Below are positions 36,681 to 47,210 of a stretch of 64,000 nucleotides of DNA, piece after piece. Location of the stretch: the NCBI GenBank assembly GCA_018816095.1, contig JAHIWP010000002.1, forward strand, positions 54,157-118,156. Direction: 5' to 3'. Source of the stretch: Gammaproteobacteria bacterium. GTDB lineage: Bacteria; Pseudomonadota; Gammaproteobacteria; Pseudomonadales; Pseudomonadaceae. The translations under genes were made by a program, and so were the position numbers. The number at the start of each line of letters is the position of its first letter. The stretch's first letter is position 1. The notes beneath the pieces are model-generated. The model was not told the DNA's origin and ran no database searches. It was given only the letters and a program-made list of their open reading frames with translations.

Positions 36681-37531
36681 TGCGCGCAGCTCCCGTACCC
36701 GAAATGATGGTTGCACCGGCCTTCGACCCCGCCGGTAGCAGCCGCGATGCGATTGGCGCCAGCACCCTGGCCAACAAAGGCTTGAACATCCGCCACGGCA
36801 CCATCCTGACCTTGGAAGACATCAACGTCAGCTTCGATGGCTTCAAAGCGCTGACCAACCTGACGCTGTATATCGGCGTTGGTGAACTGCGCTGCATCAT
36901 CGGCCCCAACGGTGCCGGCAAGACCACCATGATGGACGTGATCACCGGCAAGACCCGCCCCGACAACGGCGTCGCCTACTTCGGCGAAACCCTCGACCTG
37001 ACCCAGATGAGCGAAGTGCAGATCGCCCAGTCCGGCATCGGTCGCAAGTTCCAGAAGCCCACGGTGTTCGAGGCGCTGAGCGTGTTCGAGAATCTTGAGC
37101 TGGCGCAGAAGACCAACAAGTCGGTGTGGGCCAGCCTGCGTGCCAAGCTGACCGGAGAGCAGCAAGACCGCATCGATGAAGTGCTGCACACCATCAAGCT
37201 CGACGCCTCGCGCAATCGACCGGCCGGTCTGTTGTCCCACGGCCAGAAGCAGTTTCTCGAGATCGGCATGCTGCTGGTGCAAGACCCACAACTGTTGCTG
37301 CTGGATGAGCCGGTGGCGGGCATGACCGACGCCGAAACCGAGTTCACCGCCGAGCTGTTCAAGTCGCTGGCGCGCAAGCACTCGCTGATGGTGGTGGAGC
37401 ACGATATGGGCTTTGTCGGCAGCATTGCCGACCACGTCACCGTGCTGCACCAGGGCAGCGTGCTGGCCGAAGGCTCATTGGAGCAGGTGCAGAACGATGA
37501 GCGGGTGATTGAGGTTTATCTCGGCCGTTAA
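36677..37531 (+). CDS. urtD: Urea ABC transporter ATPase UrtD
   Basis: A 284-aa LivG-type ATPase. A non-conserved N-terminal extension of about 45 residues precedes the domain. Walker A is GPNGAGKTTMMD, the signature region is LLSHGQKQFLEIGMLL, with SHGQ in place of SGGQ as is usual for UrtD, and Walker B is LLLLDEPVAGMTD, followed by the switch histidine in MVVEHDMGFV. The ATG overlaps the end of urtC; AGGAGAG lies upstream. A second in-frame ATG directly follows the first. Confidence 0.94.
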   Translation: MMRAAPVPEMMVAPAFDPAGSSRDAIGASTLANKGLNIRHGTILTLEDINVSFDGFKALTNLTLYIGVGELRCIIGPNGAGKTTMMDVITGKTRPDNGVAYFGETLDLTQMSEVQIAQSGIGRKFQKPTVFEALSVFENLELAQKTNKSVWASLRAKLTGEQQDRIDEVLHTIKLDASRNRPAGLLSHGQKQFLEIGMLLVQDPQLLLLDEPVAGMTDAETEFTAELFKSLARKHSLMVVEHDMGFVGSIADHVTVLHQGSVLAEGSLEQVQNDERVIEVYLGR

Positions 37532-37539
37532 TGCATACC

Positions 37540-37617
37540 GTGGGAGGGGCTTTAGCCGCGAGCTCTTAAAGATCAAACGCATCGCGACTGATCGGTTCGC
37601 CGTCCGGCCCCTCCCAC
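37540..37617. repeat. REPIN-like repeat GTGGGAGGGGC / GGCCCCTCCCAC between urtD and urtE
   Basis: A 78-bp segment with inverted ends (GTGGGAGGGGC and GCCCCTCCCAC) and an internal TTAGCCGCGA / TCGCGACTGA pair. This type of sequence is common between Pseudomonas genes. It interrupts what would otherwise be the tightly packed urtBCDE set; urtE starts 22 bp after it. Confidence 0.7.
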
Positions 37618-37639
37618 AAAACGAATAAAGGACATCGAC

Positions 37640-38338
37640 ATGCTGCAAGTTGAACAGCTGCATCAGTACTACGGCGGCAGCCATATCCTCCGTGGCCTGT
37701 CGTTCGACGTGAAGGTCGGCGAAGTCACCTGCCTGCTCGGCCGTAACGGCGTGGGCAAGACCACCCTGCTGAAATGCCTGATGGGCCTGATCCCGGCCAA
37801 ACAAGGCGCAGTCAATTGGGAAGGCCAGCCGATCACCGCATTCAAACCGCACCAGCGCGTGCACGCCGGCATCGCCTACGTGCCCCAGGGCCGGGAAATC
37901 TTCGGCCGTCTGACGGTAGAAGAGAACCTGCTGATGGGCCTGTCACGCTTCCCCGGCAGCGAGGCCAAAGTGGTGCCGGAATTTATCTATGAGCTGTTCC
38001 CAGTGCTGCATGAGATGAAGCAACGCCGCGGCGGCGACCTCTCCGGCGGCCAGCAGCAGCAACTGGCTATCGGCCGCGCACTGGCCAGCAAGCCGCGCCT
38101 GCTGATCCTCGACGAACCCACCGAAGGCATCCAGCCCTCGGTGATCAAGGAAATCGGCGTGGTGATCAAGAAACTCGCCGAGCGCGGAGATATGGCCATC
38201 CTGCTGGTCGAGCAGTTTTATGACTTTGCCGCCGAACTGGCCGACCAGTACTTGGTGATGAGCCGTGGCGAAATCGTCCAGCAAGGCCGTGGTGAAACCA
38301 TGGAAACGGATGGCGTACGTGGGCTGGTGGCCATATGA
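37640..38338 (+). CDS. urtE: Urea ABC transporter ATPase UrtE
   Basis: A 232-aa LivF-type ATPase, partner of UrtD. Walker A is [13 protein letters not shown], the Q-loop region is [19 protein letters not shown], the signature is [15 protein letters not shown] and Walker B is [13 protein letters not shown] with switch His replaced by Gln in [10 protein letters not shown], as in LivF proteins. AAGGA lies upstream of the ATG. It is the last urt gene; ureD follows after a repeat. Confidence 0.95.
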   Translation: MLQVEQLHQYYGGSHILRGLSFDVKVGEVTCLLGRNGVGKTTLLKCLMGLIPAKQGAVNWEGQPITAFKPHQRVHAGIAYVPQGREIFGRLTVEENLLMGLSRFPGSEAKVVPEFIYELFPVLHEMKQRRGGDLSGGQQQQLAIGRALASKPRLLILDEPTEGIQPSVIKEIGVVIKKLAERGDMAILLVEQFYDFAAELADQYLVMSRGEIVQQGRGETMETDGVRGLVAI

Positions 38339-38346
38339 AACGCACT

Positions 38347-38421
38347 GTAGGGTGGATGACGCTCCTCTCATACACCGGGTTGCTAACAGCTGGTGGATGG
38401 ATAAAACGTCATCCACCCTAC
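38347..38421. repeat. 75-bp palindromic repeat upstream of ureD, GTAGGGTGGAT subfamily
   Basis: The ends GTAGGGTGGATGACG and CGTCATCCACCCTAC are perfect 15-bp inverted copies. The element ends 11 bp before the ureD start codon, so it occupies the place where the leader and part of the ribosome-binding region would be. Confidence 0.85.
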
Positions 38422-38432
38422 GAAAAAAACCT

Positions 38433-39272
38433 ATGAACGCTCCTTACTCCGCTGCCCTTTTTACCCCCAGCTGGCATGCCGAGCTGGAGCTGGGTTATGG
38501 CCGCGACGGCGACACTACCCGCCCCACCCTGCGCCGCCATAAAGGCCCGCTGCGGGTGCAAAAGCATCTGTATGCCGAAGGCCCAGAAGTGTGTCAGCAC
38601 ATCATCGTGCACCCGCCCGGCGGGATTGCCGGTGGTGATCGCCTGGATATTTCCGCCGCAGTCGGCGCTAACGCCTGGGCTCAGCTGACCAGCCCCGGTG
38701 CGGCCAAGTGGTACCGTGCCGCCGGCCCCGCCTACCAGCACCTCAAACTGCGTGTTGAAGCGGGCGCCACCCTGGAGTGGCTGCCACAGGAAACCATCGT
38801 CTATGCCGGCGCCCAGGCCGAACTGAGCACCGAGATCGACCTGCAAGGTGATGCCAAGCTGCTCTATTGGGACATCATCGCCCTCGGTCGCCCGGCCAGT
38901 GGCGAACGCTTCGATACTGGGCACGTCCAAGCCCAACTGAATATTCGCCGCGACGGCCAATTGCTCTGGCACGAACGTCAGCGGGTTACCGGCGCTGACG
39001 GCCTGCTCGACTCGCCCATCGGCCTGGACGGCAAACCGGTATTTGCCACCCTGCTGATCAGCGGCGAAATCGACAGCGAACTGCTGGAACGCTGCCGCAA
39101 CCTGGTTACACCAGTGCGCGGCGATCTGACTCAATTACCGGGCCTGCTCGTTGCCCGCTGCCTGGCCAGTGAAGCACTGCACGCCCGCGCTTGGCTGATC
39201 GAACTTTGGCGCTTATTCCGCCCTGAATTGCTTGGGCGCGCTGCCGTGCCCCCACGAATCTGGAGTACCTGA
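38433..39272 (+). CDS. ureD: Urease accessory protein UreD
   Basis: A 279-aa accessory protein that binds apo-urease and, with UreF and UreG, delivers nickel. Conserved motifs are [27 protein letters not shown] and [11 protein letters not shown] near the N-terminus, and [16 protein letters not shown] in the middle. The start at 38433 fits the family, but the sequence before it (ACGAAAAAAACCT) has no Shine-Dalgarno motif because the repeat ends there. The frame is open upstream, but the extra residues would be nonsense. It precedes ureA by 3 bp. Confidence 0.93.
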   Translation: MNAPYSAALFTPSWHAELELGYGRDGDTTRPTLRRHKGPLRVQKHLYAEGPEVCQHIIVHPPGGIAGGDRLDISAAVGANAWAQLTSPGAAKWYRAAGPAYQHLKLRVEAGATLEWLPQETIVYAGAQAELSTEIDLQGDAKLLYWDIIALGRPASGERFDTGHVQAQLNIRRDGQLLWHERQRVTGADGLLDSPIGLDGKPVFATLLISGEIDSELLERCRNLVTPVRGDLTQLPGLLVARCLASEALHARAWLIELWRLFRPELLGRAAVPPRIWST

Positions 39273-39275
39273 CTG

Positions 39276-39578
39276 ATGGACCTGACGCCCCGCGAAAAAG
39301 ACAAACTGCTGATCTTCACCGCCGGCCTGGTGGCCGAACGCCGCCTCGCCCGTGGGGTAAAGCTCAACTACCCGGAAGCCATGGCCTATATCTCCGCCGC
39401 ACTGCTGGAAGGCGCCCGCGACGGCCAGACCGTGGCCGAGCTGATGCACTTCGGCACCACGTTGCTCAGCCGTGATCAGGTGATGGAAGGCATCCCTGAA
39501 ATGATCCCGGAGATTCAAGTCGAGGCCACCTTCCCCGACGGCACCAAACTGGTCACCGTCCATCAACCGATTGCATAA
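39276..39578 (+). CDS. ureA: Urease gamma subunit
   Basis: The 100-aa small subunit of urease, which hydrolyses urea to ammonia and carbamate. It is full length and shows [40 protein letters not shown] and [28 protein letters not shown] lies upstream. The acetyltransferase gene starts 2 bp after the stop codon. Confidence 0.97.
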   Translation: MDLTPREKDKLLIFTAGLVAERRLARGVKLNYPEAMAYISAALLEGARDGQTVAELMHFGTTLLSRDQVMEGIPEMIPEIQVEATFPDGTKLVTVHQPIA

Positions 39579-39580
39579 GC

Positions 39581-40075
39581 ATGACTATTCAAGACGCCAC
39601 TGCCGCCGACCTGCCCGCCATCCTAGCCATCTACAACGACGCCGTACTCAATACCACGGCGATCTGGAATGAAACCCTCGTCGACCTGGCCAACCGCCAG
39701 GCCTGGCTGAGCGAACGCAACGCCGCCGGTTTCCCCGTACTGGTAGCCCACGATGCTGCTGGAGAGGTCGTCGGCTACAGCAGCTACGGCACTTGGCGCG
39801 CCATCGAAGGCTTTCGCCACACCGTCGAACACTCGGTATACGTGCGCTGCGACCAACGCGGCCAAGGCCTCGGGCCGCTGCTGATGCAGGCGCTGATCGA
39901 GCGCGCCAAAACGGCAGGCCTGCACGTCATGGTCGGCGCTATCGAGAGCGGTAACAGCGCCTCAGTCCGCCTACACGAGCGCCTCGGCTTCGTCACCACC
40001 GGCCAGATGCCGCAGGTCGGCCGCAAGTTCGGCCGCTGGCTGGACCTCACCTTTATGCAATTGACTCTGGAGTGA
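39581..40075 (+). CDS. GNAT-family N-acetyltransferase of the phosphinothricin/methionine sulfone type
   Basis: A 164-aa acetyltransferase with the acetyl-CoA-binding segment around [20 protein letters not shown] and the Pat-type N-terminus [20 protein letters not shown]. Characterised close relatives acetylate methionine sulfone, methionine sulfoximine or phosphinothricin, glutamine synthetase inhibitors. It lies inside the urease operon between ureA and ureB with 2-bp and 7-bp gaps, as in other Pseudomonas. The physiological link with urease is unclear; protection of glutamine synthetase under nitrogen limitation is one reading. Confidence 0.88.
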   Translation: MTIQDATAADLPAILAIYNDAVLNTTAIWNETLVDLANRQAWLSERNAAGFPVLVAHDAAGEVVGYSSYGTWRAIEGFRHTVEHSVYVRCDQRGQGLGPLLMQALIERAKTAGLHVMVGAIESGNSASVRLHERLGFVTTGQMPQVGRKFGRWLDLTFMQLTLE

Positions 40076-40082
40076 AACAGCG

Positions 40083-40388
40083 ATGATCCCCGGCGAATAC
40101 CAGATCCAGGACGGCGACATCGAGCTGAATGCCGGCCGTCGCACGATCAGCCTGACCGTGGCGAACAGCGGCGACCGACCGATTCAGGTCGGCTCGCATT
40201 ACCATTTTTTTGAAACCAACGATGCCCTGACTTTTGATCGCAGCGCGGCGCGTGGCATGCGCCTGAACATCCCGGCCGGCACTGCGGTGCGCTTTGAGCC
40301 AGGGCAGAGCCGCGAGGTGGAATTGGTCGACCTGGCCGGCCATCGCCGCGTATTCGGCTTTGCCGGACGGGTGATGGGCGACTTGTAA
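40083..40388 (+). CDS. ureB: Urease beta subunit
   Basis: The 101-aa beta subunit, full length. Typical motifs are [54 protein letters not shown] and [14 protein letters not shown]. It is a separate gene rather than fused to ureA, as in proteobacteria generally. An 88-bp repeat separates it from ureC. Confidence 0.97.
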   Translation: MIPGEYQIQDGDIELNAGRRTISLTVANSGDRPIQVGSHYHFFETNDALTFDRSAARGMRLNIPAGTAVRFEPGQSREVELVDLAGHRRVFGFAGRVMGDL

Positions 40389-40395
40389 CGTCTGG

Positions 40396-40483
40396 GTAGG
40401 ATGGGTGGAGCGCAGCGATACCCATCGCCAAAAACGAACCAAGCATTGATGGGTTATGCCGCTTCGCCGCTAACCCATCCTAC
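40396..40483. repeat. 88-bp intergenic repeat between ureB and ureC, GTAGGATGGGT family
   Basis: It starts GTAGGATGGGTGGAGC and ends TAACCCATCCTAC, with internal GATACCCATC / GATGGGTTA arms. It is close in sequence to 11496-11582 and 48525-48610. It fills nearly the whole ureB-ureC gap; ureC begins 13 bp after it. Confidence 0.87.
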
Positions 40484-40496
40484 GGATAGGACAAAC

Positions 40497-42197
<1,701 letters not shown>

Positions 42198-42199
42198 CG

Positions 42200-42967
42200 C
42201 TAGCGACTGACTTCAAGTAAACGAGGCAGCAGACTCAGGTTGGGGAACCAGTGCTGGAAGAGACGCGCGAAGCTGCCATCGCGCTTCATCTCATCCAGCG
42301 CCCCTTGCCAACGGCTGACCACCGCCGGGTCAGTGGCCAAAGAGAATGCTAGGTAGGACTCGTGCTGCAGGAAAACCAACTGCGGTTCGAGCTGATCCGG
42401 CGTCATACCTGCCATGTGCAAAAGTGCAGGTAAGGCAATGTCACTGACGGCCAACATATCGCCACGGCCACTGCGGAACATCTGCATCATCCGCTCAGCA
42501 GAGGTCACCGTATAAATATTGCTGAAGCCTTTATCCACCAGGTATTGGTAGCTGTACCACTGCCGCGGCAGGACCAGTTGCATGGTTTGCGCCTCAGCAA
42601 TACTGCCCATCCGAATCCCTGAGCCTTTACGGGTATAAAAGCGGTTCAGCGAAAGGGAGATGGGCCCGACCCACTGGAACGATTTTTCCCTCTCGGCAAT
42701 CCGCGCCATGGTGAAAATACCGACATTCGGGGCGTCCTGTGCCTTGGCATAACCGCGCGTCCAAGGCGCCAACTTGATGTGTGCAACATCCCCGGTCAGC
42801 ACGGCCAGCTGGCGAATAAGCTCAGTAGAAAAGCCGGTGACGCGACCATCGCGGCTGAAATTCAAGGGCGGGCTTTCTTCGGTGTACAACTGCAACTCTG
42901 CCGCTGACGACAACGCCATCCCCGACAACCACAAACACGCACACAGGACGCAGCGGCGCATCAACAT
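42200..42967 (-). CDS. Periplasmic substrate-binding protein of family 3, orphan
   Basis: A 255-aa exported protein with a signal peptide (MLMRRCVLCACLWLSGMALSSAA) and a periplasmic binding protein fold beginning ELQLYTEESPPLNFSRDGRV. Conserved features shared with its paralogue at 44562-45350 include PWTRGY, EREKSFQWVGPI-type, LPRQWYSYQYL and RWQGAL. No ABC permease or ATPase gene is nearby, so it may serve a distant transporter, act as a sensor, or have another role. The start is uncertain: an in-frame ATG at 43036 has AGAGG nearby, but the start at 42967 yields a clean signal peptide. It converges on ureC with 2 bp between stop codons. Confidence 0.8.
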   Translation of the reverse strand: MLMRRCVLCACLWLSGMALSSAAELQLYTEESPPLNFSRDGRVTGFSTELIRQLAVLTGDVAHIKLAPWTRGYAKAQDAPNVGIFTMARIAEREKSFQWVGPISLSLNRFYTRKGSGIRMGSIAEAQTMQLVLPRQWYSYQYLVDKGFSNIYTVTSAERMMQMFRSGRGDMLAVSDIALPALLHMAGMTPDQLEPQLVFLQHESYLAFSLATDPAVVSRWQGALDEMKRDGSFARLFQHWFPNLSLLPRLLEVSR

Positions 42968-43119
42968 CACCGACCATGCGTAGGGGGCGCGCGGGTAACT
43001 CGTGAGGATAGCGTCTCGCAAAGCAGTAACCATCAAGCGGCCTCTAGCTGAAGGTGGTTATTGGCAAAAAGTATAGATGAACACTCTGCTGGCTACAGAC
43101 CAGCCCCACGCCCGCTCAA

Positions 43120-43386
43120 TCAGCGCAGCTGACTGTCTTTGCTACCGCGCCGGTTGATGCCGCCACTGGCTTTCTGCTGCTGATCATCCGCGTCCTGGCA
43201 GGCCACGCATAGCCTCACGCCGGGCACAGCCTGGCGTCGCGCGTCAGGAATGCGCGCATCGCACACCTCGCAGTGCGTTAGGCTCTCGCCACTGGGCAGT
43301 TGGCTACGGGCGCGCTGGACGGCGTCCGCGATGGTGCTGTCGATCTGTTCCTGTACCGCGCCGTCATTACTCCAACCACCGGCCAT
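43120..43386 (-). CDS. DksA/TraR-family C4 zinc-finger protein
   Basis: An 88-aa protein with a zinc finger of the DksA/TraR type: CEVCDARIPDARRQ followed by LCVACQ gives two CxxC pairs. The helical N-terminus is much shorter than in DksA. Such small members may modulate RNA polymerase, but this one has no known role. GGAGGT precedes the ATG at 43386, so I reject an in-frame ATG four codons upstream. It lies between an orphan binding protein gene and the oxaloacetate decarboxylase gene on the same strand. Confidence 0.87.
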   Translation of the reverse strand: MAGGWSNDGAVQEQIDSTIADAVQRARSQLPSGESLTHCEVCDARIPDARRQAVPGVRLCVACQDADDQQQKASGGINRRGSKDSQLR

Positions 43387-43465
43387 GATCACCTCCACAT
43401 GCGTTGCCCTGAGGAGAAGATATGAACGTCACTGAGGCTGATTACAAGCGCAGGTGATCGGCGGC

Positions 43466-44329
43466 CTATTCGTTGACGTTCATAAACTCTTCAGCCCAGA
43501 CGATGTAGTCCTCGGGCTGGGTGTAGGTATGCGTCAACTCAGTCGCGCTGAGATCACTGGACTGCGCCCCACGCTGCTCACGCAGGCAGTCATAGGTCGC
43601 CTTGATGGCGGCGAAGTAGGCGGCATGGCCATTGACCACAATGCGCACGCCAAGCTTGGCCAGACGTTGGTTGTCACGCAGTTTCGGGTTGCCGTACGTC
43701 ACCAGCATCAGCGGCACGCTCAAGGCGGCGGATATCTGCTCCAGATGGGCAAAATCCTCGACACCGACAATGCAGATGGCATCGGCACCGGCCGCCTGAT
43801 AGGCCTGGGTGCGCTGTATCACCTGCTCAACGCTAAGCACGCCGGCATGGGTTCGCGCGATGATGGCCAGGTCCGGGTCGATCCGCGCCTCCAGCGCAGC
43901 ACGGATCTTGCCGACACCTTCGGCCACGCTGATCAGGTCCGTGGACTTGCGCCCAAACTGCGCCGGCAACAGGGTGTCTTCGATGGTCAACGCAGCAATC
44001 CCCGCGCGCTCCAACTCAACCACGGTACGCATCACGTTGAGTGCATTACCATAGCCGTGGTCGGCATCGGCGATCACCGGTAAGCGGCTGACTCGGCCAA
44101 TACGGGTAGCCTGCTCGACAAACTCGCTGAGGGTGATCAGGGCAAAGTCCGGCGCAGCCAGAACTTGTAGTGAAGCTACAGAACCGCCCAGGATACCCAC
44201 TTCAAAGCCGAGATCGGCAGCGATGCGCGCCGCCATGGGATCGAACACCGAGGCCGTGTGATAGCAGCTATTTGAGGCAAGAAGCGCGCGAAACTGCGCG
44301 CGAAGGTCATGATGCGAGGCTCTTTGCAT
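43466..44329 (-). CDS. Oxaloacetate decarboxylase of the PEP mutase / isocitrate lyase superfamily
   Basis: A 287-aa protein of the PEP mutase/isocitrate lyase superfamily. It closely resembles P. aeruginosa PA4872, which was shown to decarboxylate oxaloacetate. Visible features are the N-terminal [20 protein letters not shown], the metal-binding [12 protein letters not shown], and the [10 protein letters not shown] loop. The start at 44329 gives [12 protein letters not shown] and exactly the PA4872 length; an upstream in-frame start would add 13 residues. It reads IIARTHAG where I recall RTNA in the relative. Paired inverted repeats lie immediately upstream. Confidence 0.85.
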   Translation of the reverse strand: MQRASHHDLRAQFRALLASNSCYHTASVFDPMAARIAADLGFEVGILGGSVASLQVLAAPDFALITLSEFVEQATRIGRVSRLPVIADADHGYGNALNVMRTVVELERAGIAALTIEDTLLPAQFGRKSTDLISVAEGVGKIRAALEARIDPDLAIIARTHAGVLSVEQVIQRTQAYQAAGADAICIVGVEDFAHLEQISAALSVPLMLVTYGNPKLRDNQRLAKLGVRIVVNGHAAYFAAIKATYDCLREQRGAQSSDLSATELTHTYTQPEDYIVWAEEFMNVNE

Positions 44330-44340
44330 GGAAGTGCACC

Positions 44341-44390
44341 ATTGCTCGTTTTTGATTTTGGCGAGCAATTATGTAGTAAAACTACATAAT
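44341..44390. promoter_or_regulatory. Two overlapping inverted repeats before the oxaloacetate decarboxylase gene
   Basis: ATTGCTCG (44341-44348) and CGAGCAAT (44362-44369) form one pair. ATTATGTAGT (44368-44377) and ACTACATAAT (44381-44390), separated by AAA, form a second, near-perfectly symmetrical 23-bp palindrome. Both lie 12-61 bp upstream of the start codon. They look like an operator for a dimeric repressor, possibly GntR- or TetR-type, but no regulator gene is adjacent. Confidence 0.6.
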
Positions 44391-44561
44391 CAGCCAGCCG
44401 GCCTTACGCCGATCCCACAGCGCAAACCGCAAAACTTTGTGGGCACCCCGCATTCGACAGGCAATTAGCGCGGCCAGATAAGAAAGCCACTCGGCATATA
44501 CAGGAAGGTTTAGCAGCCAAGACGCCGGGCATAAGCAGGCTCAACCCATCGGCACTGGCCA

Positions 44562-45350
44562 TCACTGGCCCGGCAAGTCGTTGCTAAGAGCAGGCACGGG
44601 CACCAAGGCCTCCAAACTGAAGGGTACGCTAAACCAGCGCTGGTGAATCCGCTGCAAACTGCCATCACGACCCGCCTGCTCAAGCGCGTGCTGCCAACGC
44701 TGCACCAGCGCCGGGTCGGTGCTCTTGGAAAAGCCGATATAGGAATTGTTAGCCATAAAGGTGAACTGCAACTCAACCTCTTCAGGGCGCATGCCTTGCT
44801 GCGCGAGCATCTCAGCCAACACCAGGTTACTCGCCACCATTAACTCGCTGCGCCCATGCTTGAACATCTTCACCATGTGCTGGGGCGTCGGCACGCCGTG
44901 GAGGTTTTTCAGCCCCAGTCCGCGCAGGTACTCGTAGGAATACCAGCGCTTTGGCAGCACCAGTGAACTAAACCGTTCGAGATCCTTTAGCTCACGTATC
45001 GCCAACCCAGCCCCATGCCGGGCATAGAAGCTGGTGCGCCCCTGTGCAATCGGCCCAACCCACTGGAACAGCGCCTCGCGCTCAGGCGTGCGCACCATGG
45101 CGAACAAGCCACTATTCGCCTCACGGCGTATCTGATGATAACCACGGGTCCAGGGAACCAGCTCGATCCGAGTAGCCTGCCCGGTCCGCTTAACCAGCAA
45201 CTCGACCACTTCCACCGCCATACCGGTTAGCCGGCCATTGTCGCTATAGCTCAGTGGGCGGTACTCCTCGGTATACAGGCGTAACTCCGCCGCCAACGCG
45301 GATGCGCCACAGCCAAACAGAAACACACCCAGCCAGAACGTAAACCTCAT
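44562..45350 (-). CDS. Periplasmic substrate-binding protein of family 3, orphan paralogue
   Basis: A 262-aa exported protein with a signal peptide (MRFTFWLGVFLFGCGASALA) and the same architecture as the protein at 42200-42967. Shared segments include ELRLYTEEYRPLSYSDNGRL, LVPWTRGYHQI, REALFQWVGPI, LPKRWYSYEYL and KSTDPALVQRWQHALEQAGR. There are no permease or ATPase genes near. It likely arose by duplication of the neighbour or of a common ancestor, with the DksA-like and decarboxylase genes between the copies. The ligand is unknown. Confidence 0.82.
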   Translation of the reverse strand: MRFTFWLGVFLFGCGASALAAELRLYTEEYRPLSYSDNGRLTGMAVEVVELLVKRTGQATRIELVPWTRGYHQIRREANSGLFAMVRTPEREALFQWVGPIAQGRTSFYARHGAGLAIRELKDLERFSSLVLPKRWYSYEYLRGLGLKNLHGVPTPQHMVKMFKHGRSELMVASNLVLAEMLAQQGMRPEEVELQFTFMANNSYIGFSKSTDPALVQRWQHALEQAGRDGSLQRIHQRWFSVPFSLEALVPVPALSNDLPGQ

Positions 45351-45757
45351 GGAGCACTACCTAAAAACTTGAAAAACTACCCCATAAACCATCGCTGGGA
45401 GCCCGCGCGGCGGGCACACGAATGGCTAGTAAGGGAAGGTACGCCAGCTGCAGCAGCGGCTATCTAGACTTATACAGACATAGTTGACGCATCAGCATTA
45501 CGCCAAACGCCAAACGCCAGCGGTGCCTCGCGCGCTGTTGCGCACAGTAAAGCGTAACCGTCGCGCTATCGATATCACTTTAGTATCAGACACTTAACCC
45601 CGCCAAATGCTAGGCGAGAGGGCGACGGCCAGAAATCGCAGAGGGCCACTGCAATCGCCGCCCCACTCATACTTTTTCACACTCAAGGCGACGGCTGGGC
45701 TGGTAGCCGCCGCTCAAGCAGGCGATGATCGCGCTTCTTTCCTGCACCTTGAACGAC
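45351..45757. other. Intergenic region with no identified feature
   Basis: About 400 bp between divergent genes. It holds a small GC hairpin (GCCCGC-GCG-GCGGGC, 45401-45415) without a T-run and a tandem CGCCAAA pair near 45510. I see no gene, family repeat or convincing promoter. Confidence 0.4.
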
Positions 45758-46486
45758 ATGACCGATACCACGCCAAACAATCAAGCCGCACACAAACCCC
45801 GCCCGCTGATCGACTTGCTCGTCAGCATCGTGATTCCCTCGCTGATCCTGATGAAGCTCAGTGGTGAAAGCAGACTGGGGGCCGATGGTGCGCTGATATT
45901 GGCACTGGCCTTCCCGCTGGGTTGGGGCAGCTTTGAGCTGCTCAAGTACCGCAAATTCAACTTTATTGCCCTGCTCGGCCTGGTCAGCGTGCTGCTTACC
46001 GGCGGTATCGGCCTGCTTAAGCTGGACAACCAGTGGCTGGCAATCAAAGAAGCGGCAATCCCAGGAATCATCGGTATCGCCGTGCTAGTCTCAACCCGCA
46101 CCCGCTACCCGCTGATCCGCACCATGCTGTTTAACAAAGCCGTGCTCAATGTCGACAAGATTCATGAGTGCCTGGAACAGGCGGGTAATACCCCGCAGTT
46201 CGAGGCACGCCTGCTCCGGGCCACGTACTGGCTAAGCGGCACCTTCTTCTTTTCGTCGGCGATGAACTACGTACTGGCCAAGTGGATTGTCATCAGCCCG
46301 GCAGGTAGCGAGGCGTTCAATGACGAGCTGGGGCGGATGAACCTGCTCAGCTACCCAATGATTGCGATCCCCTCGATGATCATGCTGATGGCCATCTTCT
46401 ATTACCTGTGGCGCACCATCCATGGCCTCACCGGCCTCAAACTGGAAGACGTCATGGCCAATCCCGAACAGGAAAAGCAGCCTTAA
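45758..46486 (+). CDS. VC0807-family membrane protein
   Basis: A 242-aa integral membrane protein with about six helices, similar to the VC0807 family of septation-protein-like membrane proteins of unknown function. Characteristic segments are LLVSIVIPSLILMKLSGE, the SRTRYPLI-like VSTRTRYPLIRTMLFN, and ATYWLSGTFFFSSAMNYVLA. The start is uncertain: the ATG at 45758 gives a hydrophilic N-terminus (MTDTTPNNQ), while an in-frame ATG at 45725 has AGCAGG upstream and would add 11 residues. The YqaA-like gene follows 24 bp later. Confidence 0.72.
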   Translation: MTDTTPNNQAAHKPRPLIDLLVSIVIPSLILMKLSGESRLGADGALILALAFPLGWGSFELLKYRKFNFIALLGLVSVLLTGGIGLLKLDNQWLAIKEAAIPGIIGIAVLVSTRTRYPLIRTMLFNKAVLNVDKIHECLEQAGNTPQFEARLLRATYWLSGTFFFSSAMNYVLAKWIVISPAGSEAFNDELGRMNLLSYPMIAIPSMIMLMAIFYYLWRTIHGLTGLKLEDVMANPEQEKQP

Positions 46487-46510
46487 ACGACGTGACCCGG
46501 CACTGAACCG

Positions 46511-46948
46511 ATGCTGACCCTTTCAGCCTATCTGGGCCTGTTTATTTCGGCGCTAGGTGCCGCCACACTGCTGCCATTGCAATCGGAAAGCGTGCTGGTG
46601 GCGCTGCTGCTGAGCGACGCCTACTTGCCCTGGATGCTCGTGGCCGTGGCTAGCGTAGGTAACGTCCTCGGCGCGCTGCTCAACTGGCTACTCGGCCGCT
46701 ACCTCGAACACTTCCGCCATAAACCCTGGTTCCCAGTCAGCGAGGCGCGCCTGCAACAAGCGCAGCGCGGTTATGCGCGTTACGGCCGCTGGTCGCTGCT
46801 GTTGAGCTGGGTGCCGGTGATCGGTGATCCACTGACCCTGGTGGCCGGGGTCATGCGCGAACGGTTGTGGGTCTTCCTGCTGATCGTCAGCCTGGCGAAA
46901 ACCGCCCGTTATACGGTACTGGCGGCGTTGACCCTCGGCTGGCGCTAG
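46511..46948 (+). CDS. YqaA-family (DedA-like) membrane protein
   Basis: A 145-aa integral membrane protein of the small YqaA group, related to the SNARE-associated/DedA family. It shows the FISALGAATLLPLQSESVLV and GNVLGALLNWLLGRYLE segments, and the basic FSWVPVIGDP-type loop (LLSWVPVIGDPLTLVAGVMR). DedA relatives act in lipid carrier flipping or membrane homeostasis, but YqaA itself is not characterised. It probably forms an operon with the preceding VC0807-type gene. Confidence 0.85.
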   Translation: MLTLSAYLGLFISALGAATLLPLQSESVLVALLLSDAYLPWMLVAVASVGNVLGALLNWLLGRYLEHFRHKPWFPVSEARLQQAQRGYARYGRWSLLLSWVPVIGDPLTLVAGVMRERLWVFLLIVSLAKTARYTVLAALTLGWR

Positions 46949-47210
46949 CAGCGGTTACGCCACTCACGCCCGCCAGCAACGGCTGACGCACTCAGCCTGA
47001 CAACGTTGCCAAGCAAAAACGCCAAGTGGATAACCGGGGGCAGCATTGCGCGGCGCACTCGCATAGAATGCGCGGCCGTTTTTTGTGTTCAGCACATTCC
47101 TGTGCGTCACCCTCTTCGGGGCTTGTGCGCAATACCGCTCCCGGCCATGCCTTGAGCCGCCGCTCGCACTATCACAATCTCCCGGTCATTTTTCAGGAAC
47201 AGCGCGCCGC

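Noticed and set aside
45500-45530. Short CRISPR-like tandem CGCCAAA units
   Set aside because: Only two 7-bp copies without spacers of regular length; it is chance or slippage.
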